From: Oscillatoria sp. FACHB-1407
Lineage (GTDB): Bacteria > Cyanobacteriota > Cyanobacteriia > Elainellales > Elainellaceae
Assembly: GCF_014697545.1 (NCBI RefSeq)
Contig: NZ_JACJSA010000003.1
Coordinates: forward strand, 463,060-527,059
DNA: 64,000 nucleotides
Direction: 5' to 3'
Part shown: positions 52,778-62,754 of the stretch, piece by piece
Numbering within the stretch: the first letter of the stretch is position 1
Layout: every line of letters starts with the position of its first letter
Notes under the pieces: generated by a model
Database searches by the model: none
What the model was told of the DNA's origin: nothing
What the model saw: the letters and a program-made list of their open reading frames with translations, nothing else
Position numbers and translations under genes: made by a program

Positions 52778-54586
52778 TTAAGGTGTGGCGAGCAATTCTG
52801 CGGCGACATCTCCACAGGCACCAGCATCATTGCAGCTTTTCACGACCATTGAACCATCGGCTTGCGGTTGAAATAGGAAGTTATCAGCCGGATAGTCTGT
52901 TTTGGCAGCTTGAGTTGCCGAATCGGTGGGGTTGTATCCCAACACCATCAATCCACTGGGGGCAGACCAGAGTTGCATGGTTTGTTGCACGGTTTGTGTT
53001 GATCCAGCAGGTCCGGTTGATTTCACCGTCAATGTTCCAGTGACGCCCTGCATTAACAATGTCGCTTGATGAGATTGGTCGCCCAGAGTGTAATTGAGAT
53101 TCCAGGTGCCATCAATATAAGTGTCTGGTGGGCTGAGTGACTCAGAAGTTCCAAACACGTTGGTCGTTTGCCCAGTGCTTTGTTCTTCTGGACTATTGGA
53201 GCCGTTGCCGGAGGGAAAATCATTGGAGGATGACTCAGGGGCGGGAGGCACAAAAATAGCGATCGCCGTAATTAATCCAACCAAACTGCCCCAGGTGACA
53301 ATTCCCCCGATCGCCCAGTGGCGTTGATTGCGCTTAAAATCTTCAAGGCTGCGCCAACGGCGGCTCTTCCATGCCCATTCATTACCTTTGACACCCAGGA
53401 CAAATCCACCCGCTAACCAACCTAGCATTCCAGTGACAAACCCCGACCACGAAAGCAAACCGATCCAAACTTGATTGTTAATGCACCACAATCCTGGCAG
53501 CAAAAATGCTCCCCAGTTCCATCCCGGTACCTCGTCTGGTAAATTCTGACGAGTGTCAGATGGGCTGATGCTTCCAGACGGAATCTGATTAAACTCGCCT
53601 TGTACGACATTGGGCTGGCTGGGTCGAGGTTGAGGAGAGTTGATGATCGTTGCGGGCAAGTCTTGAGTACCGGGAGCTTGGGCGATCGTCGGAGCCGCTA
53701 CTGTGGGCGGAACTGAGGAACCGAGGGGGTGGCGATCGACAATGGGAGAACTGGCAACTTCAGCCGTTCCCTGTAACGCGACCAGCATATCTTGAGCTGT
53801 AGCATAGCGATCGCGCGGGTGGTACTGAATGGATTTATCCAGCACTGCCAGTAGATCCGCACTCATTGTAGGGGCATGCTGTCGCCAAATCACCTCTCCG
53901 GTTTGCGGGTCGAGATCCAACTCTTGGGGAAATTTGCCCGTCAACAGGTAAATCATTGTCAATCCCAGGCTGTAGAGATCGCTGGAATACATGGGGCGAC
54001 CTGCTGCCTGTTCCGATGGCATGAACCCCGGTGTCCCGATGACAATTGAGCTTGCGGATTGCCCCTGGGAGTTGACCACCGTTCCCATCGTTTCTCGAAC
54101 GGCACCAAAGTCAATTAGGACGGGTTTTCCGTCCCGCTTTCGCAAAATAATATTGTCTGGCTTTATGTCACGGTGGACGATGCGCTTGTCATGAACATAA
54201 GTCAAGACAGGCAAGATATCGATTAAAATCTGCTTGACCTGTGCCTCACCGACGATTCCCTCAGTTTGAATGCGATCGCGTAGGGTGACCCCTTCAATCC
54301 ATTCTTGAATCAGGTAAAACTCGCCTGCTTCCGCAAAATAGGCATACAACCTGGGAATCTGGCTATTCCCATCCCCCAATTCCTCTAAAATGGCTGCTTC
54401 TCGTTGAAATCGCTCTTGGACTAGTTTGTAAACCTCTGGGTTGTTGGTGATGGGTTTGAGTTGCTTGATGACACACCGACGACGAGACGGCATTTGCGTG
54501 TCTTCGGCTAAAAAGGTTGTACCGAAGCCGCCCGATCCCAGGGTTTGGATAACTTGATAGCGATTGTTTAAAAGCAGGGGTGTCAT
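52778..54586 (-). CDS. Membrane Ser/Thr protein kinase (PknB-like head)
   Basis: 602 residues. Kinase domain about 8-272: GSGGFGTT, Lys41 in CVIKQL, HRDIKPDN (138-145), DFG at 159-161, activation segment GTPGFMPSEQAAGRP. A Pro/Gln-rich linker leads to two hydrophobic helices (about 365-390 and 430-448), then an external beta domain with GTWNLNYTLGDQSHQATLLM, perhaps a ligand or stress sensor. A canonical RD kinase, unlike the PAP-cluster kinase. Convergent with rplL. Confidence 0.9.
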   Translation of the reverse strand: MTPLLLNNRYQVIQTLGSGGFGTTFLAEDTQMPSRRRCVIKQLKPITNNPEVYKLVQERFQREAAILEELGDGNSQIPRLYAYFAEAGEFYLIQEWIEGVTLRDRIQTEGIVGEAQVKQILIDILPVLTYVHDKRIVHRDIKPDNIILRKRDGKPVLIDFGAVRETMGTVVNSQGQSASSIVIGTPGFMPSEQAAGRPMYSSDLYSLGLTMIYLLTGKFPQELDLDPQTGEVIWRQHAPTMSADLLAVLDKSIQYHPRDRYATAQDMLVALQGTAEVASSPIVDRHPLGSSVPPTVAAPTIAQAPGTQDLPATIINSPQPRPSQPNVVQGEFNQIPSGSISPSDTRQNLPDEVPGWNWGAFLLPGLWCINNQVWIGLLSWSGFVTGMLGWLAGGFVLGVKGNEWAWKSRRWRSLEDFKRNQRHWAIGGIVTWGSLVGLITAIAIFVPPAPESSSNDFPSGNGSNSPEEQSTGQTTNVFGTSESLSPPDTYIDGTWNLNYTLGDQSHQATLLMQGVTGTLTVKSTGPAGSTQTVQQTMQLWSAPSGLMVLGYNPTDSATQAAKTDYPADNFLFQPQADGSMVVKSCNDAGACGDVAAELLATP

Positions 54587-54688
54587 ATCAATTCTGTGGG
54601 TACAGGTTCTGCGGACATTTAATTTAGATAGTGACAGCCTATGATGCCCATAGCGAACTTCAAGGGATTCAACAAACTCTCCGGATTT

Positions 54689-55222
54689 TTACTTCAGGTC
54701 GAGCAAACCGCTTTCCTTCAATTTGGGGTTGAAGCGAATTTGCATTTGCACGCCTCGTTCAGCCAGAGCCGCCAGGACTTGCTCCTCCACTCGACGGGCT
54801 ACTTGTTTCAGCAGCTTGATTTGGGCAAGCTCGTCGCCTGCTGCGTAGATCTGCTGTTCGTCACGGTTCATGCTTTGTTTAGCATCAATTGGTTGGCTCC
54901 ACAAGGCTTCCTGTTCTGCATTGCCCACAGGGATAGCACCATTTTCAGCGATCCAGCGATCGCGGATTTCTTCTAGCACCGTGCGACTGGGGCGATCGAT
55001 GGTGTTGACCTTGACCCAATAACACTGCTGAGGTTGTCGGACTAAGTGTTGCCGCAAACTCAATGCCACATCTCGCGAGTAGCCAATGAACTGCAACGTC
55101 TTTTCCTGATTAAAAATGGCGTATACCCCAACTTTGCCCTCCCAACCTGGGGTGAGTTGTCCGCTTTCATCGAGATAAGCGATGTAATCTAAATCGGCAA
55201 GTGCAGGAGGAGTAGAAGTCAT
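54689..55222 (-). CDS. GIY-YIG nuclease-family protein
   Basis: 177 residues from the ATG at 55222; the frame extends to 55288. GIY-YIG core: VGVYAIFNQEKTLQFIGYSRDV, with Arg in LRQHLVRQ. The C-terminal part is charged and helical (about 110-177). Related cyanobacterial proteins lack a defined role; a UvrC-like DNA cut is not implied. Confidence 0.8.
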   Translation of the reverse strand: MTSTPPALADLDYIAYLDESGQLTPGWEGKVGVYAIFNQEKTLQFIGYSRDVALSLRQHLVRQPQQCYWVKVNTIDRPSRTVLEEIRDRWIAENGAIPVGNAEQEALWSQPIDAKQSMNRDEQQIYAAGDELAQIKLLKQVARRVEEQVLAALAERGVQMQIRFNPKLKESGLLDLK

Positions 55223-55322
55223 AGCAATGCGGTCTGTCAGTCTAAGTGTTAAGGAGGTGAGGCACTCTCTCATTATCTTATGGAGCAATCTTATGGAGCA
55301 GGGTTTGATCTAAACTGAACGT

Positions 55323-55829
55323 GTGACGCACGTTAAGAAGGGTAAAGCTTTGCTAGACGAACAAGCGAAAAAGACGATGCTCCGCAAGATCCCTCATGGT
55401 CTTTATATCTGCGGAGTTAAGGATGGGGAAGACGTCAACGGGTTTACGGCAAGTTGGGTAATGCAAGCCTCATTTCAGCCACCGTTAGTCGTGAATTGCG
55501 TCAACCAAAAATCCATTTCTCACGCCATGATTAAAGCCAGTCAGGTGTTCGCCCTGAGTTTCCTGGAAGATGGACAAAAAGACTTGGCGCAAAAATTCTT
55601 TAAGCCCCTGCGTCGCGTTGGCAACAAGTTTGAAGATGTGGAGTTTTATCTGGGCGAGACGGGCTGCCCAATCATTTCGGACTCATTGGGCTTTGTCGAG
55701 TGCCGGGTCGTTGGCTCTGTCGAGCAGGGTGATCACACTGTGTACGTAGGCGAAGTGATTGCGTCTGGGATTCACCGAGAAGGCAATCCGCTCTTGTTGG
55801 AAAGTACAGGTTGGCAGTACGGGGGCTAG
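55323..55829 (+). CDS. Flavin reductase-like FMN-binding protein
   Basis: 168 residues from a GTG start. Flavin reductase fold: RKIPHGLYICGVKDGEDVNG, TASWVMQASFQPPLVV, then FALSFLEDGQKDLAQKFF and a HREGNPLLL loop. It is similar to the C-terminal domain of cyanobacterial flavodiiron proteins but stands alone. It begins a three-gene unit (gap 6 bp, then a 20-bp overlap). Confidence 0.85.
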   Translation: MTHVKKGKALLDEQAKKTMLRKIPHGLYICGVKDGEDVNGFTASWVMQASFQPPLVVNCVNQKSISHAMIKASQVFALSFLEDGQKDLAQKFFKPLRRVGNKFEDVEFYLGETGCPIISDSLGFVECRVVGSVEQGDHTVYVGEVIASGIHREGNPLLLESTGWQYGG

Positions 55830-55835
55830 AAGCGA

Positions 55836-56189
55836 ATGCCATTCATTAAAGTGCAATCGTCGATCGCCACACCCGATCGCACCACAGTTGAGGCGTTGCT
55901 CAAGCAACTCTCTGCTCACCTGGCAAAACACACGGGTAAGTCAGAGTCCTATGTGATGACCGCCTTTGAACCTGACGTAGCCATGACATTTGGAGGCACG
56001 ACCGAGCCAACCTGTTACATCGAGATTAAAAGTGTTGGCACCATGAGTGGCACTCAAACGAAAGCCATGAGCCAGGACTTTTCTCAAATTGTCACCGCCA
56101 CACTGGGTGTGCCTGCCAATCGAACCTATATTGAGTTTGCCGATGCAAAAGGCATGATGTGGGGTTGGAATGGTTCAACCTTTGGTTAA
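55836..56189 (+). CDS. MIF/tautomerase-superfamily protein
   Basis: 117 residues with the catalytic N-terminal proline after Met (MPFIKV) and the MIF pattern YIEIKSVGTMSGTQTKAMS, NRTYIEFADAKGMMWGWNG. Phenylpyruvate/dopachrome tautomerase activity is characteristic of the family; the physiological substrate in bacteria is unclear. Its last 20 bp overlap the HAD gene. Confidence 0.9.
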   Translation: MPFIKVQSSIATPDRTTVEALLKQLSAHLAKHTGKSESYVMTAFEPDVAMTFGGTTEPTCYIEIKSVGTMSGTQTKAMSQDFSQIVTATLGVPANRTYIEFADAKGMMWGWNGSTFG

Positions 56190-56853
56190 TCTAAAAGCCT
56201 TACTGTTTGATCTGGATGGGACGATCGCCGATACCGATCCCATCCATTTCCAGACCTGGAAAGCCGTTTTGCAGGAATATGGGGTCGAAATCGATCGCCC
56301 CTTTTACCAAGCTAAGTTTAGTGGACGGTTGAATCCGGCGATCGTCAAGGATGTGTTGCCCCAGTTGTCTGCTGAAGAGGGGCAAGCCGTGAGCGATCGC
56401 AAGGAGGCAGACTTTCGCCAGCGAGCCACCCAGCTTTTAACCCCAATGCCGGGTTTGATGGAGGTGTTGACCTGGATGGAACATCAGCAATTTTTGCGGG
56501 CGATCGTCACCAATGCCCCGGTGGAAAATGCCCAATTCATGCTGCAAACCTTGAAATTAGAGGCGATCTTTCCGCTCGTGGTGTTGGGGCAAGAGTTGCC
56601 CAGAGGAAAACCAGACCCCATGCCCTATCAGGTTGCGCTGGAGCGGTTAGGGGTGACGGCAGAGGAGGCGATCGCCTTTGAAGATTCGCCTTCTGGGATT
56701 CGCTCGGCGGTTGCAGCGGGCATTCCAACGGTTGGCGTTGCCTCCACTCATGCCCCTGAAGAACTTGAAGCCCTGGGAACTGTTTTAGTCGTTGCTGATT
56801 TTACTGATCCACGTTTACTCGATCATCTCCAGATTTCGGCAAGATCTATGTAA
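56170..56853 (+). CDS. HAD-superfamily phosphatase, beta-phosphoglucomutase-like
   Basis: 227 residues. HAD motif I LLFDLDGTIADTDPIHF, motif II in IVTNAPVEN, motif III/IV in GKPDPMPYQVALERLGV and AFEDSPSGIRSA. The helical cap between I and II places it with beta-phosphoglucomutase/phosphoglycolate phosphatase types. Substrate unknown. It overlaps the MIF gene, so translation is coupled. Confidence 0.88.
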   Translation: MVQPLVNLKALLFDLDGTIADTDPIHFQTWKAVLQEYGVEIDRPFYQAKFSGRLNPAIVKDVLPQLSAEEGQAVSDRKEADFRQRATQLLTPMPGLMEVLTWMEHQQFLRAIVTNAPVENAQFMLQTLKLEAIFPLVVLGQELPRGKPDPMPYQVALERLGVTAEEAIAFEDSPSGIRSAVAAGIPTVGVASTHAPEELEALGTVLVVADFTDPRLLDHLQISARSM

Positions 56854-57016
56854 GGGACAAGGGAGTGGGGAGTAAGGAGTAGGGAGTGAAGCCGTTCATC
56901 CTTCAGCCTTTATCCTTCATCCTGCCAAAAACTGCCCTTCTCAGACTTCATTTAACACGCCAGTCAACTTTTCTCAGATACTAGAAGAGGTTGTATTTGC
57001 CTTGGGGAAAATTGGG

Positions 57017-58165
57017 ATGCTGTCAAAAGGCTTTGAAGTAGAGATGTATACTGGCACGCCCCAAGGCGATATTGTCGGTTTTTCAGATCGGATTGTGGCG
57101 GATTTGCATGGGTTTGCCCGAGAACCTGATAGCCGCAATGTGGAATATACAACTCCTCCCCTGTGCCGCTATGAACGGTTGCTGTGCGATCTGGTGCGCC
57201 CCCGCCAGCAATTGCGAACCTATTTGCAAAAACTGGGTGATTACACCCTCATTCCGGGGAGCACCCTGGCGTTGGGTGGAGGCGATCGCTTCTATCGCTC
57301 TGACCCGGCTAATCCTTACCACACCTATATTGAGCAGACCTACGGGACGACTGTCGTCACTGCCAGCATTCACATCAACATTGGCATCAGTGACCCTGAT
57401 GTATTGATGCGTGCCTGTCGTCTCGTGCGGGTGGAAGCACCGCTCTATCTAGCTCTGAGTGCCTCATCTCCGTTTCTCAATGGGGAAATCACTGGAAGTC
57501 ACTCCACTCGCTGGAGTGTGTTCCCAAAAACTCCGGCGGAGGTGCCGCTGTTTGAAAGCCACGCACATTATATAGAGTGGACTGAAGCCCAGTTGGCATT
57601 GGGCACGATGCAAAACGTGCGCCATCTATGGTCATCGGTACGCCCCAACGGCGATCGCCGCCCTTACAATTTGAACCGTCTAGAACTGCGAATCTGTGAT
57701 CTGGTTTCGGATCCAGTGTCACTCCTGGCGATCGCTGCCCTGTTAGAAGCCCGTATCCTGCAACTGATGGAAAACCCACTGCTCGACCCGCTAGTGAATA
57801 GCCAGTTGCCGTTATCAACTCGGGCAAGCGATCTGGTTACTCTGACGGATGCGAATGAGTTAGCTGCGGCGCATCACAGTCTGGATGCTGAACTGAAACA
57901 CTGGAAAGATGGTCAGCCGATTCAAGCACGAGATTGGGTGGATCAGCTCTATCACGAGGTGTGGGCGATCGCCAAAAAACACGGATTTAGTTGTTTCTTG
58001 TTGCCGCTCCGGAAAATTTTGCGAGAAGGCAATGAGGCGCAGAAATGGCTCAAGCTGTGTGAGCAAGGGTTAGACCCCCAGGCTGTTTTAATGCAAGCAA
58101 TCCAAACGGCTGCAAACGATGAAGCGGCTCTTGCCAGAGAGTTATGTCAGCCATTAGTAGCTTGA
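57017..58165 (+). CDS. gshA: Glutamate-cysteine ligase, cyanobacterial type
   Basis: 382 residues from the ATG at 57017 (the frame opens to a TTG at 57002). Segments LSKGFEVEMYTGTPQGDIVG, REPDSRNVEYTTPPLCRYER, YTLIPGSTLALGGGDRFYRS and VVTASIHINIGISD are characteristic of the cyanobacterial GshA family. It makes gamma-glutamylcysteine, the first step of glutathione synthesis. Monocistronic. Confidence 0.93.
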   Translation: MLSKGFEVEMYTGTPQGDIVGFSDRIVADLHGFAREPDSRNVEYTTPPLCRYERLLCDLVRPRQQLRTYLQKLGDYTLIPGSTLALGGGDRFYRSDPANPYHTYIEQTYGTTVVTASIHINIGISDPDVLMRACRLVRVEAPLYLALSASSPFLNGEITGSHSTRWSVFPKTPAEVPLFESHAHYIEWTEAQLALGTMQNVRHLWSSVRPNGDRRPYNLNRLELRICDLVSDPVSLLAIAALLEARILQLMENPLLDPLVNSQLPLSTRASDLVTLTDANELAAAHHSLDAELKHWKDGQPIQARDWVDQLYHEVWAIAKKHGFSCFLLPLRKILREGNEAQKWLKLCEQGLDPQAVLMQAIQTAANDEAALARELCQPLVA

Positions 58166-58415
58166 TGGAGTCAAAGGTATATGAATTTCCTATGGGAACT
58201 GACAAAACCATAGGGAAGTACTATGTCAACTGGTCGCATTCCTTACCACTCAAGGGTTTGATGCTGTTGTTCATTCTGAACGGTCTGCTTTAAACAGTAA
58301 TCAAATCCCAAAATTTCTTGATATGAGAATAATTGATAAAGAAAAACTATAAGAGCGAGGTCTTATATCCGCTCATTTCTAAATCACTCATCTTAATTTC
58401 TTATCGTTCAACGTC

Positions 58416-58919
58416 ATGCCGCACGTGGTTCTTGTTAATCCAGAAATTCCACCCAACACGGGCAATATCGCCCGAACCTGCGCTGCAACTGAGACAGAGC
58501 TGCATTTGGTGGGTCCATTGGGCTTCGAAATTAGCGATCGCTATTTAAAAAGAGCAGGTCTTGACTACTGGGAATACGTCAAGCTCCACTACCACCCCTC
58601 ATTTGAGGCTTTTCAGGAGTTTTACCAGACTCAGGAAGGACGGTGGATTGGGTTCAGCACTTCAGGAACTTGTAGTTATATACAATTTCAGTTTCAACCT
58701 ACGGATTGGTTACTGTTTGGTTGTGAAACAAAGGGCTTACCCCCATCGGTGCTCAGTCATTGTCATCACACGCTTTACATTCCGATGACGCAAACAGGAG
58801 TTCGTAGTCTCAATTTGTCGGTCAGTGTTGCCGTTGGTTTGTTTGAGGCGTATCGTCAGCTTGGCAATTTGGCGAACGTCCCATCTCGCTCTGCCCCGTT
58901 AAACGCAGATTGCTCATAA
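58416..58919 (+). CDS. trmL: tRNA (cytidine/uridine-34 2'-O)-methyltransferase TrmL
   Basis: 167 residues. SPOUT fold: NPEIPPNTGNIARTCAATET, LFGCETKGLPPSVL and the knot MTQTGVRSLNLSVSVAVGLFEAYRQL. It methylates the wobble ribose of tRNA-Leu species. Confidence 0.93.
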   Translation: MPHVVLVNPEIPPNTGNIARTCAATETELHLVGPLGFEISDRYLKRAGLDYWEYVKLHYHPSFEAFQEFYQTQEGRWIGFSTSGTCSYIQFQFQPTDWLLFGCETKGLPPSVLSHCHHTLYIPMTQTGVRSLNLSVSVAVGLFEAYRQLGNLANVPSRSAPLNADCS

Positions 58920-60062
58920 GCTTGTGGCTTTTGAAGTGCTGAGAGCATCAGTTGCCTTAGATACGCACTGAGTTCAGCGCAATATTCATCTGTTATCCAA
59001 GTTAAAGGCATTGAAAATTGCACTTATAGCTACTGTCTCGACAGTTGCTATAAATTGGGCGATCGCGTCGGTACTTTCTGCTCAGTCCTCAGCATTTTGC
59101 TACCGCTGCGGTTTCAACCCACAATCTTGATTCCATCAGGTTAAAGAAGGATAGATAGCAACTGTCGAGACAGTTGAGAAAAGGAGACTGGCGATGACAG
59201 GGTTTCCACTCCTGCACCCGTCCTAACCAACCTTTCGGTTGCTATATATGCATTCATAGATATGCAGTCATCTGCTGATGAATAGCTGTTCATAACCACC
59301 CGAAAAATCCTTGCAGCCAACCAAATCCTTCAATTTATTTTTGATAGAGCGAATGATCGCACGGGAAATAGATGTGAGATTCAGTGCTATGGGCTACCAA
59401 AATGCATTGGTTGCTATAAGAAATTTCTATAAAAATGCTGCCTGTAAGAAGCGGCTCCAAAAATATTGTGAGACTGATTTTGCCGCTTCCTGGGCTTGTT
59501 TTCAGATGATTAAAGTTTTCCTAGCTAACACGAAGGTATGTGTTAAATTTGACGGGTTTGAGTTTTAATCTTCGTCGCTGTGTGTTAGCGATGCAGGAGT
59601 TAGAACAACTGGCTAAAGCCAAATTTCGGTTAGATCCCAGTTAGTTCAGCGGATATGTAGCAAAGGTTCCGGAGCTTTGGTCAATGCTATGAATGATTAG
59701 AAAAAGTCGAGTGATTTAATTTTCTTACTGAAGCGAATTGAGTTTAGTAAGTTTTACTCGATCACATCGGATGGCGACTGGGGTAAACTAAGCCCGTGAT
59801 GATCATTCAATTCCATGGGTGCATTGTTGTTGAGTAACATAGCGGCAACTTTTTCAAACGATTAGTTTTCCCTAAAGTTACAGTATTGAATTTTTTTTTG
59901 ACTGGTGTAAGCTTGTTTAAGTCAAAGAAGCAGGGTAATCTTACCTAGTCATACGACACTGTCGGTGATCTTAGTCTCATTACCTTGTGATTTGTGTCAT
60001 TGACTGGTGATAGATTGAGTGACTCAAGGACAGTTAAACGCTGCTCATTAGGAGGTCGTTCT
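58920..60062. other. 1.1-kb non-coding region with MITE-like repeat
   Basis: No gene with family support. It contains the pair of perfect 20-bp inverted repeats (59032-59174), further short inverted motifs (AACCTTTCGGTTGC near 59230), an 85-codon family-less frame (59311-59568), and the upstream region of the LysM-M23 gene with the GGAGG ribosome-binding site at 60051. Confidence 0.45.
59032..59174. mobile_element. MITE-like element bounded by 20-bp inverted repeats
   Basis: ACTGTCTCGACAGTTGCTAT (59032-59051) and its exact reverse complement ATAGCAACTGTCGAGACAGT (59155-59174) enclose 103 bp with no ORF. The arms also carry an internal ACTGTC/GACAGT dyad. Size and symmetry suit a miniature inverted-repeat element or a stable RNA hairpin; flanking target duplications are not obvious. 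Confidence 0.55.
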
Positions 60063-62348
60063 TTGAAACGAGCATTTCCGCAGAAGGTTAAGCCTGTTTC
60101 CTGTGATCCGTTCTCGGTTGAGATTACGGCAGGACAGTCTAAGCAAAACCCCACAGGAGTAAATCGTAAGGCTCGCACCTCTGCCGCCATGATTGGTTTG
60201 GCACTATCCATGGGTGCATCCAGCTTATTGTTGCCACGTCAAGATGATGGGGCAGCCGCCGCCGAGCCTGTTGCCGAGTCAACTGTCGCTGTGACCCCTC
60301 TGGCTCAGCAAGTTGCTACTCTCCCCGGCGCGGTCCAGGCTGATTCCGCCAATACGATTCCTGTTTCGTCGAGTACTGATGTTGAGCATGTTGTTCAAGA
60401 AGGTCAAACCCTCTGGCAACTTGCCCGACTCTATCGAGTCAGTGTTCAGACGATTACGGCTGCTAACGGTCTTACTTCTAGTTCTACAATTCGTGTTGGA
60501 CAGGTTCTCACCATTCCAACCTCGGCTCAGGTTTCATCCCCAGATTTAGCTCAAAGCTGGTCTGCCAACTCTGAAGCTGAAGCTAAAACAGAGCGAGATC
60601 AGGCATTGAGCCGCCTACGGCAAGAACGCGATAAGTTGAGAAATAGTCTGGCGGAGTTGAGGAGTGAGGAATCAGGACAGCTAAGCGCAAATCCTCCTAA
60701 GGCGGGGCAGCAGTCAGCGGCTAGTCCATCAAGTGAGTCTGTTTTATCCCAACGCCCGATCGCTGAGATTCAATCTCAAAGCTCGGTTGTGGATGGGTCT
60801 AATGCCTCTAACGTGGTAGTGCATCAGGTCAAGCCTGGTGAAACATTGGGGGCGATCGCCCTGTCTTATGGGTTGCCTCAGCAGGTGTTAGCGTCTGCTA
60901 ACCGCATCAGTGATCCTGACTGGCTGAGAGCTAATCAATCTCTCATCATCCCACAAGCGTCTTCGACTTCGGTTACGCAGCCTTTAGTGACAGTGCCGAC
61001 AGGTCAAGTCGATACAATGCCGTCTGCCGCAGAACAGTCTGGGCAAGCAGAAAGTGCTGCTGACTCTGTTGTTTATCGGGTCAATCCGGGTGACACCTTG
61101 GGAGAAATTGCCAATGTCTACAACATTGCTCAAGTCTCCTTGATGGATGCTAACGGTTTGCAAAACCCTGATTTAATTGTGGCGGGTCAGGTACTGCGGA
61201 TTCCGATGCCTGCTGTTGAGCAAGTTAAAGCTCCAGAGACGCCATCGGTTGAGTCGTCCGTAGAAGTGGTTGAGCCTGCTACTTCTGAGGAAGAGCTAGT
61301 CGCGGCAGTTGCTACTCCTGCTGTGTCGGCTTCTGATCTGGCACCAACGATCGTGACTGAACCGACGGTAGTCACTGAAGCGGATGCAAACACTTTTAGT
61401 GATGATATCTCGGAGCCTGTTATTCCTGAGCCAGTTGTGGCTGGTGAAGATAACGTTCCCGCTGATGAGGCAGATCAAGTAGCTGTTGCACCTCTGAGTG
61501 TCTCTCCGAGTGCTGTTGTTGAATCTGAGGTATCTCAGCCCGTCAACTTTACAGAGAACTTGATGGCAGAGATTTTGGATTTGCGCGATCGCTATCGTGC
61601 TCATGAGGTTGATGCTCCAACTCAGGCTGAGTCGGTTGCCGCTCAAGAGCCAGTAGTAGTTGCAGCAGCTTCAGACCTGCTTTCAGTTCCTTCAACCAAC
61701 ATCACAGATGTGGTAGTGGCTGAGCCAGAATTTAGCTCATCCCAGTCTCGCGAAGCCGTTGATGCACAAAATCCTGAAGTGCGTCCAGTGGTAGCACCGG
61801 AACGCTCTCAAGCTGAATCAGAGCCTGCTCAATCGCAGTTAGTGGCTGTTGCTCCATTGGGATCTGAAAACTATGCTCCCCTGGTGCAACCTATCGCTGG
61901 GCAAATGGTTTCCCCCGATCTGCCACCTCTACCGGATGCAGAGGCTTACCTGCCAAATGGTGCCCCTCGCTTTGATGGCTTTATCTGGCCTGCACAGGGC
62001 AGATTGACCTCTGGCTATGGCTGGCGTTGGGGCAGAATGCACCGGGGCATTGATATTGGTGCGCCTGTTGGCACCCCTGTCTATGCGGTTGCTGATGGTG
62101 TGGTTGAGTTTTCTGGTTGGAACTCTGGTGGCTACGGCAACATGGTAGAAATTCGCCATGCGGATGGTACGATGACGCGCTATGCTCACCACAGTCGTAA
62201 CCTGGTACGTGCTGGGCAACGGGTGGAGCAAGGGCAACACATTGCGGCTGTCGGTAGTACGGGCTATAGCACAGGTCCTCACCTGCACTTTGAAATTCAC
62301 CTGCCCAACCAAGGCACTGTCAACCCGATCGCTTATTTGCCTCGTTAG
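60063..62348 (+). CDS. LysM-M23 peptidoglycan endopeptidase
   Basis: 761 residues from the TTG at 60063, chosen because GGAGG lies 7 bp before it; an in-frame GTG at 59994 adds 23. A positively charged head and hydrophobic patch (SAAMIGLALSMGASSLLLP) suggest export or anchoring. Three LysM repeats (VVQEGQTLWQLARLYRVS, VKPGETLGAIALSYGL, VNPGDTLGEIANVYNI), a long Ala/Val/Glu-rich linker, then the M23 domain with HRGIDIGAPVGTPV and HLHFEIH zinc motifs. It remodels septal or lateral peptidoglycan. Confidence 0.9.
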   Translation: MKRAFPQKVKPVSCDPFSVEITAGQSKQNPTGVNRKARTSAAMIGLALSMGASSLLLPRQDDGAAAAEPVAESTVAVTPLAQQVATLPGAVQADSANTIPVSSSTDVEHVVQEGQTLWQLARLYRVSVQTITAANGLTSSSTIRVGQVLTIPTSAQVSSPDLAQSWSANSEAEAKTERDQALSRLRQERDKLRNSLAELRSEESGQLSANPPKAGQQSAASPSSESVLSQRPIAEIQSQSSVVDGSNASNVVVHQVKPGETLGAIALSYGLPQQVLASANRISDPDWLRANQSLIIPQASSTSVTQPLVTVPTGQVDTMPSAAEQSGQAESAADSVVYRVNPGDTLGEIANVYNIAQVSLMDANGLQNPDLIVAGQVLRIPMPAVEQVKAPETPSVESSVEVVEPATSEEELVAAVATPAVSASDLAPTIVTEPTVVTEADANTFSDDISEPVIPEPVVAGEDNVPADEADQVAVAPLSVSPSAVVESEVSQPVNFTENLMAEILDLRDRYRAHEVDAPTQAESVAAQEPVVVAAASDLLSVPSTNITDVVVAEPEFSSSQSREAVDAQNPEVRPVVAPERSQAESEPAQSQLVAVAPLGSENYAPLVQPIAGQMVSPDLPPLPDAEAYLPNGAPRFDGFIWPAQGRLTSGYGWRWGRMHRGIDIGAPVGTPVYAVADGVVEFSGWNSGGYGNMVEIRHADGTMTRYAHHSRNLVRAGQRVEQGQHIAAVGSTGYSTGPHLHFEIHLPNQGTVNPIAYLPR

Positions 62349-62385
62349 TCAGTCAGTGATGTGTGATTGATCAATAACTGGTGTG

Positions 62386-62407
62386 AGGGGAGTGAATTAG
62401 CTCCCCT
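62386..62407 (+). terminator. Probable terminator after the M23 gene
   Basis: AGGGGAG (62386-62392), 8-nt loop, CTCCCCT (62401-62407), followed by TTGTGCATTTG. The stem is perfect but the T-run is short. Confidence 0.5.
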
Positions 62408-62547
62408 TTGTGCATTTGTCTCAAAATTGCTTCAAAACTTTTTGTAGAGATAGCGATCGCCCCTCTGAATGTGCTAACTTGATAAAGTTGAAAATTCAGT
62501 TACATACTGATTCTTAACACGTTACTATGTAACGTCTGTGTATATTT

Positions 62548-62620
62548 GGCTCAGTAGCTCAGTGGTTAGAGCAGGGGACTCATAAGCCCAAGGTCGCAGG
62601 TTCAAATCCCGCCTGAGCCA
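62548..62620 (+). tRNA. trnM: tRNA-Met (CAT), elongator
   Basis: A 73-nt cloverleaf: GGCTCAG (62548-62554) pairs with CTGAGCC (62613-62619), D arm GCTCAGTGGTTAGAGC, anticodon CAT at 62581-62583, T arm CGCAGGTTCAAATCCCG. The first acceptor pair is normal, so it is not the initiator. A tRNA-Ile(CAU, lysidine) reading cannot be excluded by eye. An integrase follows it. Confidence 0.88.
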
Positions 62621-62637
62621 TCTTTTTACTCAAAACT

Positions 62638-62678
62638 GAATCCTCACATCCTGGAGTTTGCAAGGGATGTGGGGATTC
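62638..62678. terminator. Hairpin after tRNA-Met
   Basis: GAATCCTCACATCC (62638-62651) pairs with GGATGTGGGGATTC (62665-62678), one wobble, followed by TGACTTTTG. A plausible tRNA terminator; it also sits where an attachment site would be. Confidence 0.45.
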
Positions 62679-62754
62679 TGACTTTTGTAAACCATCTCTG
62701 AAACTCCCCAATCATCCCTAATATCCCCTCTAGTTTTAGGCAAGATTTAGGCAA

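Noticed and set aside
59311..59568. 85-codon plus-strand frame starting with TTG
   Set aside because: No ribosome-binding site, no recognisable family and surrounding sequence is repeat-rich; could be chance.
59760..60062. Possible c-di-AMP (ydaO) riboswitch before the LysM-M23 gene
   Set aside because: Such leaders precede cell-wall hydrolases in cyanobacteria, but I could not find the conserved ydaO core here.
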